A stretch of 64,000 bases of DNA from Ascidia mentula (Eukaryota; Chordata; Ascidiacea; Phlebobranchia; Ascidiidae): the NCBI GenBank assembly GCA_947561715.1, contig OX387201.1:13096001-13160000 (forward strand), in the 5' to 3' direction. Below are positions 60,690 through 64,000 of this stretch, in pieces; the stretch's first letter is position 1; each line of letters opens with the position of its first letter. Below the pieces are notes generated by a model that ran no database searches, was not told the DNA's origin, and worked only from the letters and a program-made list of their open reading frames with translations. Both the position numbers and the translations under genes were made by a program.

Positions 60690-62813
60690 ATGGATTCAGG
60701 ATCAGATGTCAGCACGAAAAAAAGACTTCTTTCACTTTTAAATGATGTAGACCTAATTACAAGGTACTGTGTATCTTAATTGTCTTTTCTGACACGTTTT
60801 TCATCACCATTTATTCAGACAATTATTTGATACCCTGTCATTGCAATCATCCCAAGGAAGAACTGTGAAAGAAGAAAATAGACCACCTATAGTTAGGTAA
60901 AATTAAATTGGTTTATAAATGGACATCTTTCATGACATTTGCCTACTTTGTTTCATTGTTGTTTTGTTTCGAATGGATTTGCTTTATATAGGTTATATAC
61001 CAGATTTGAAAAAATTGTCATGCATAGTTATTGCATTTGTGAAATTTTTACTTGTACAAAACCATTTGTTAGCGGTACCGCTAACAACCCATCGTAGGCA
61101 TTGAATCTGAGCATTATAGGCATTGAGTCTATGCATTGTAGACGTTATATGCATAATAGCCATTAAATACATAATCATGTGATAAGGTAACAAAAGCGTG
61201 GTGAATTAGGACTGCACTGGAACTGTCAACTGGGTAAGTTGTCAACCAGTTCCGACAGTAACAGTTTAAATAGTGTGGAGTACTAAACTTGTTAAACAAG
61301 TCAATTTTGACGATGCCTAGACTCAATGCCTACAATGCTTAGACTCAATGCCTATGAAGTCTGGATTCAATTCCTACAATACCGACGATGCCCAGATTCA
61401 AGGATTATTATGCCTACAATGCCTAGACTCGATGCCTGCTATGCATACAATGCCTAGGCTCAATGCCTACTATGCATATGATGCTTACAATGCTTAGACT
61501 CAATGCTTACAATGGCATTTTGGATGCACCCATTCGTTAGCCCATGGCTTGCCCATGCACCTAATGGTCACCAAAAATAAATCCTCTACAATTTTTAGAA
61601 CAGCGTGGTTGTCTGTCAGGAATACCAGTGTACCTAATAACAGAAATATTATAGCTGAGATCAACAAAAGGGCAATTTATTTTTGGAAGCAAACTTACAC
61701 AACTTGAAATCTGTTGTTTTTAGGATGGATGTAGGTCAACTGACAGATATCCTTTTGCAGAAAAACAGTGACCTCGTGGAACTGATGTGTGTTGCAAGGC
61801 AGCAACAAGATTTGCAGCAGAAAATAGACAAAATCCGAACAGAAATTGTAGTTCAAGATCAAGTTGGTCTATTTAAAACATTTTCTGGGTTACCTTTCAA
61901 ATTGTATGCATTTTTATCTTTTATAGGCCATAAGTTTTCTCCAAAAACATCTAAAAAGTGCTGAAGACCTGCTGGCCAAATCCTTGTATCAGGCTAAAGC
62001 GAAACTCAAGTTGTTTGACAAAGCAAATGAAGGTATTGTGTTTTGTGACAAATTTTTGATATCTTTTGATTACATTTCAAGAAAAAATTGAGAAATGTTG
62101 TGTTGGTCCATTTTTATTGCTAAACATCTAATTCTGTTCATAACAAAAGTACATTTTTTGTACAGGTACAGTATTTTCAGAAGATGTGATAAAATATGCA
62201 CATAAGATAAGTGCATCCTGTTCCACTGCTGCCCCTTTAAATTGGTCACCAGGGGATCCACGTCGCCCATATCCACAGGTACAACTAACAAACTAAACAC
62301 AACTGTGTGATGTTACTGTCACTAATAAAAATCTTACTTTGTAGGATATAGAGATGAGGTGTGGTTGGCTTGGACAACTGGGCAACCTCAGTCAAAATGC
62401 AATGGACTCTGACCCCAACTTGAAGCCACCTGTGCAGTTTGGAACAGGTTTGTACATATGAAGTCATAGCCTTGTGTGGTGTAATTGTAATAAACTTGTT
62501 CCATTTTTAGATGGAATCCAATTTCCCAGCTATACAAGCTTTGATTCTCAGGTAAAGACATGTTATCTTTAATGTGTTATTCTACAACAATTATTTGAAA
62601 TCACTTGCTGTGAATTTTTTTCATAGATTTACTTAAATATATTTTATTTAGTTTTACCAACATGCTTAGTTTTACTTTATTGCTTTGCGTTTACAGAGCA
62701 ACCAACAAGATTTAACATTATTTAATGAAGCAAAAGCTCAAGAAGATGTTGAAGTTATGTCATCAGATTCCTCAACATCAGATTCCTCCGACTCAAGTTT
62801 TGGAAATGACTGA
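60690..62813 (+). CDS. MED4: Mediator complex subunit 4
   Basis: Eight exons, phase-consistent: 60690-60763, 60819-60896, 61724-61862, 61927-62032, 62166-62278, 62345-62447, 62511-62551 and 62697-62813. Start [20 protein letters not shown] resembles the RERLLSALEDLEVLSREL start of human MED4. A coiled-coil middle follows ([32 protein letters not shown]). The diagnostic MED4 block is [11 protein letters not shown], then [21 protein letters not shown], almost the same as human. The tail is acidic and Ser-rich ([19 protein letters not shown]), as in human. MED4 is a core middle-module subunit of Mediator, which links activators to RNA polymerase II. Donor of exon 3 (caa|gttggt) is weak; phase requires it. 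Confidence 0.96.
61066..61087. repeat. 22-bp perfect palindrome in MED4 intron 2
   Basis: A self-complementary sequence centred on gcggtaccgc, with arms ttgtta and taacaa. It marks the left edge of the inverted minisatellite described next. Confidence 0.75.
61084..61515. repeat. Minisatellite-like repeat with an inverted arm, MED4 intron 2
   Basis: From about 61310 to 61515, degenerate copies of atgcctacaatgcctagactca recur with changing spacing. At 61090-61150 the reverse complement of the same unit occurs (ggcattgagtctatgcattg). The two parts could pair into a long imperfect stem. No coding role. Confidence 0.75.
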
Positions 62814-62966
62814 AAACATTTAATTTACTGCCGAACACATTGCAGTTTTTGTTTATTAAATTCACATCAACAGAAAGTGTTTCATTGCACCGCTGTAGTT
62901 AGACATGATTTTGCCCTTATGGAATCTTTGTTATTGACTGCGTGGTGAAATTCGTTGTATTTTCAG
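62814..62966 (+). promoter_or_regulatory. Very short intergenic gap with splice-acceptor-like end
   Basis: MED4 stops at 62813. ATTAAA near 62857 could serve polyadenylation. A pyrimidine-rich gtattttcag ends at 62966, directly before the next gene's leader. The layout fits a tunicate operon in which the downstream message is spliced-leader trans-spliced (inference). Confidence 0.4.
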
Positions 62967-63001
62967 AATTAATTGTGATTAGGGATAGTTTGGGCAGTTG
63001 T

Positions 63002-63806
63002 ATGCTGGTGGATAGTTACAAAAGAATGAAACCACATTCTGAAAGAAAACGATTATTTGATGAAACAACTTGCAACCAGAGTGTCACAAACAACAGCCCA
63101 TGTAAACGAAATGCAATTTTTTCATCATACAGCTCATCAAAACGTTTGAAGGTTGGTAATGTGCATGTTCGGCACCTAATTTTTGCATTAATTTTTTTTA
63201 TGTCCAGCTTCAGCAAAGTCTGTACAAAAGGCCGAATGTGGAAATTGGTGGCCAGAGCAATGATGTGGGCTTAACACAAAAGTTACATCACCAGAAAAGG
63301 TTGTGTGACCATAAGTTGAATAATGAGTAGCAGTTAGCCTGTAATATTAATCACAGAAAATGTTGCTACAATACACTCATTTTGCCCATGTATTTCCATT
63401 GAAGTAAATAGGAAAGTGGGCGAGATCACTGAATTGTAATCTCAATTACATGCTGTATTGTTGTGTGTGGGTAGAAGAAAAACATTGGTCAAAAGAATTT
63501 TGTTTTTAGCAATCTGAATGTCCCAATAAAAGCAAGAAAAGGAAAAATATCCAAGCACAAGAAACTTGCTCAGGGTAGGCATGGCAATATACTTCATAAC
63601 AACTGCTTGCAAAATATGTTCATATGATAGTTTGCATAAGCACAGTCGTTTATTGAAGGTAGTTTTCGCACAGTTGCTTGCAATGTATACAAGTGTATTA
63701 TTATTCAGAGAAACGGGAAGCAAGAGTGTTCCATTTTAAATGTGGAGGAACAGCTAAACTGAAGAGAAATTCACTTTTCTGCTGTGCAGAGAAAATACCC
63801 ATTTTG
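63002..63806 (+). CDS. Unrecognised basic protein, 5' part (runs past the window)
   Basis: Four exons with consistent phase: 63002-63151, 63208-63299, 63510-63574 and 63709-63806 (donor gtaagg), giving about 135 residues. Start MLVDSYKRMKPHSERKRLF, with a second in-frame ATG at 63026. The sequence is basic and Ser/Asn-rich (SPCKRN, SSYSSSKRLK), then KARKGKISKHKKLA, and the last exon has FHFKCGGTAKLKRNSLFCC. No signal peptide is visible. The clusters of Lys/Arg suggest a nuclear protein. I do not recognise the family. The final exon lies beyond the window. Confidence 0.55.
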
Positions 63807-64000
63807 GTAAGGTCAACCTGTCTTCTGACAAAATAAACATTATTCTTTGGAGTGGATCAGGGCATCCCAAACATTTATTCCGGCTTTCACTTGAAAAAAT
63901 GTTCCGCGCCACTTCCAGTTCTACATTTATCTAATTTTTGAGATATTTATGGCAATTTTGTTAAAATGACTGAAAACCTTCACTGATCTACAAAGTGTCT
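63807..64000. other. Intron of the last gene, no further feature supported
   Basis: Sequence after the donor at 63807. A short cagggcatcccaaac near 63858 resembles hAT-type transposon ends, but the window stops before a partner end could be found. Confidence 0.35.

Noticed and set aside
1..64000. tRNA, rRNA, CRISPR arrays or prokaryotic operon signals
   Set aside because: None seen by eye; the DNA is eukaryotic with spliced genes. A covariance-model scan could still find a small RNA that reading cannot.

Overview
The window is animal genomic DNA: AT-rich, with many short exons joined by GT-AG introns and genes on both strands. Orthologues of metazoan genes (MTF1, DYM, chondroitin synthase, MED4, aminopeptidase P) lie beside fast-evolving extracellular proteins. 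The compact gene spacing, small introns and possible 3' splice sites just upstream of several start codons suggest a tunicate such as Ciona. That is inference; nothing in the sequence names the species. All exon models were built by hand from reading frame, splice sites and intron phase, without transcripts.

Layout. 1-607 (+): 3' end of a GPI-anchored aminopeptidase P. 1037-3469 (+): unrecognised, very basic 279-residue protein in six exons. 4440-14802 (+): giant adhesion GPCR whose 7.7-kb exon holds roughly seventy 54-bp repeats, then a furin-type site, a GPS and seven membrane spans. 15485-16619 (+): previously hidden five-exon gene for a small secreted protein. 17105-31712 (+): very large single-pass receptor with GON, WSC, EGF, fibronectin type II, LamG-like, glycine-rich, second WSC and a long EGF array, ending in an NPNY cytoplasmic motif. 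33406-40970 (-): metal-responsive transcription factor MTF1, six zinc fingers and the CQCPC cluster. 43189-50290 (+): LDLa-rich rhodopsin-family GPCR without leucine-rich repeats. 52285-54339 (-): dymeclin in one uninterrupted reading frame. 55521-59904 (-): chondroitin sulfate synthase, complete in eight exons. 60690-62813 (+): Mediator subunit MED4, complete in eight exons. 63002-63806 (+): partial basic protein only about 0.15 kb downstream of MED4, a candidate operon partner.

Repeats: a 238-bp hAT-type MITE with perfect 8-bp target duplication (46881-47134), a 1.26-kb element bounded by inverted repeats (50468-51724), two smaller hairpin elements in MTF1 introns, and a palindrome plus minisatellite in MED4 intron 2.

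The genes do not form one pathway. Shared themes are cell-surface and matrix biology (two GPCRs, the EGF/WSC receptor, chondroitin synthesis, Golgi dymeclin, GPI-linked peptidase) and transcription (MTF1, MED4). The least conventional content is at 4440-31712, where three neighbouring genes encode unusual extracellular proteins.
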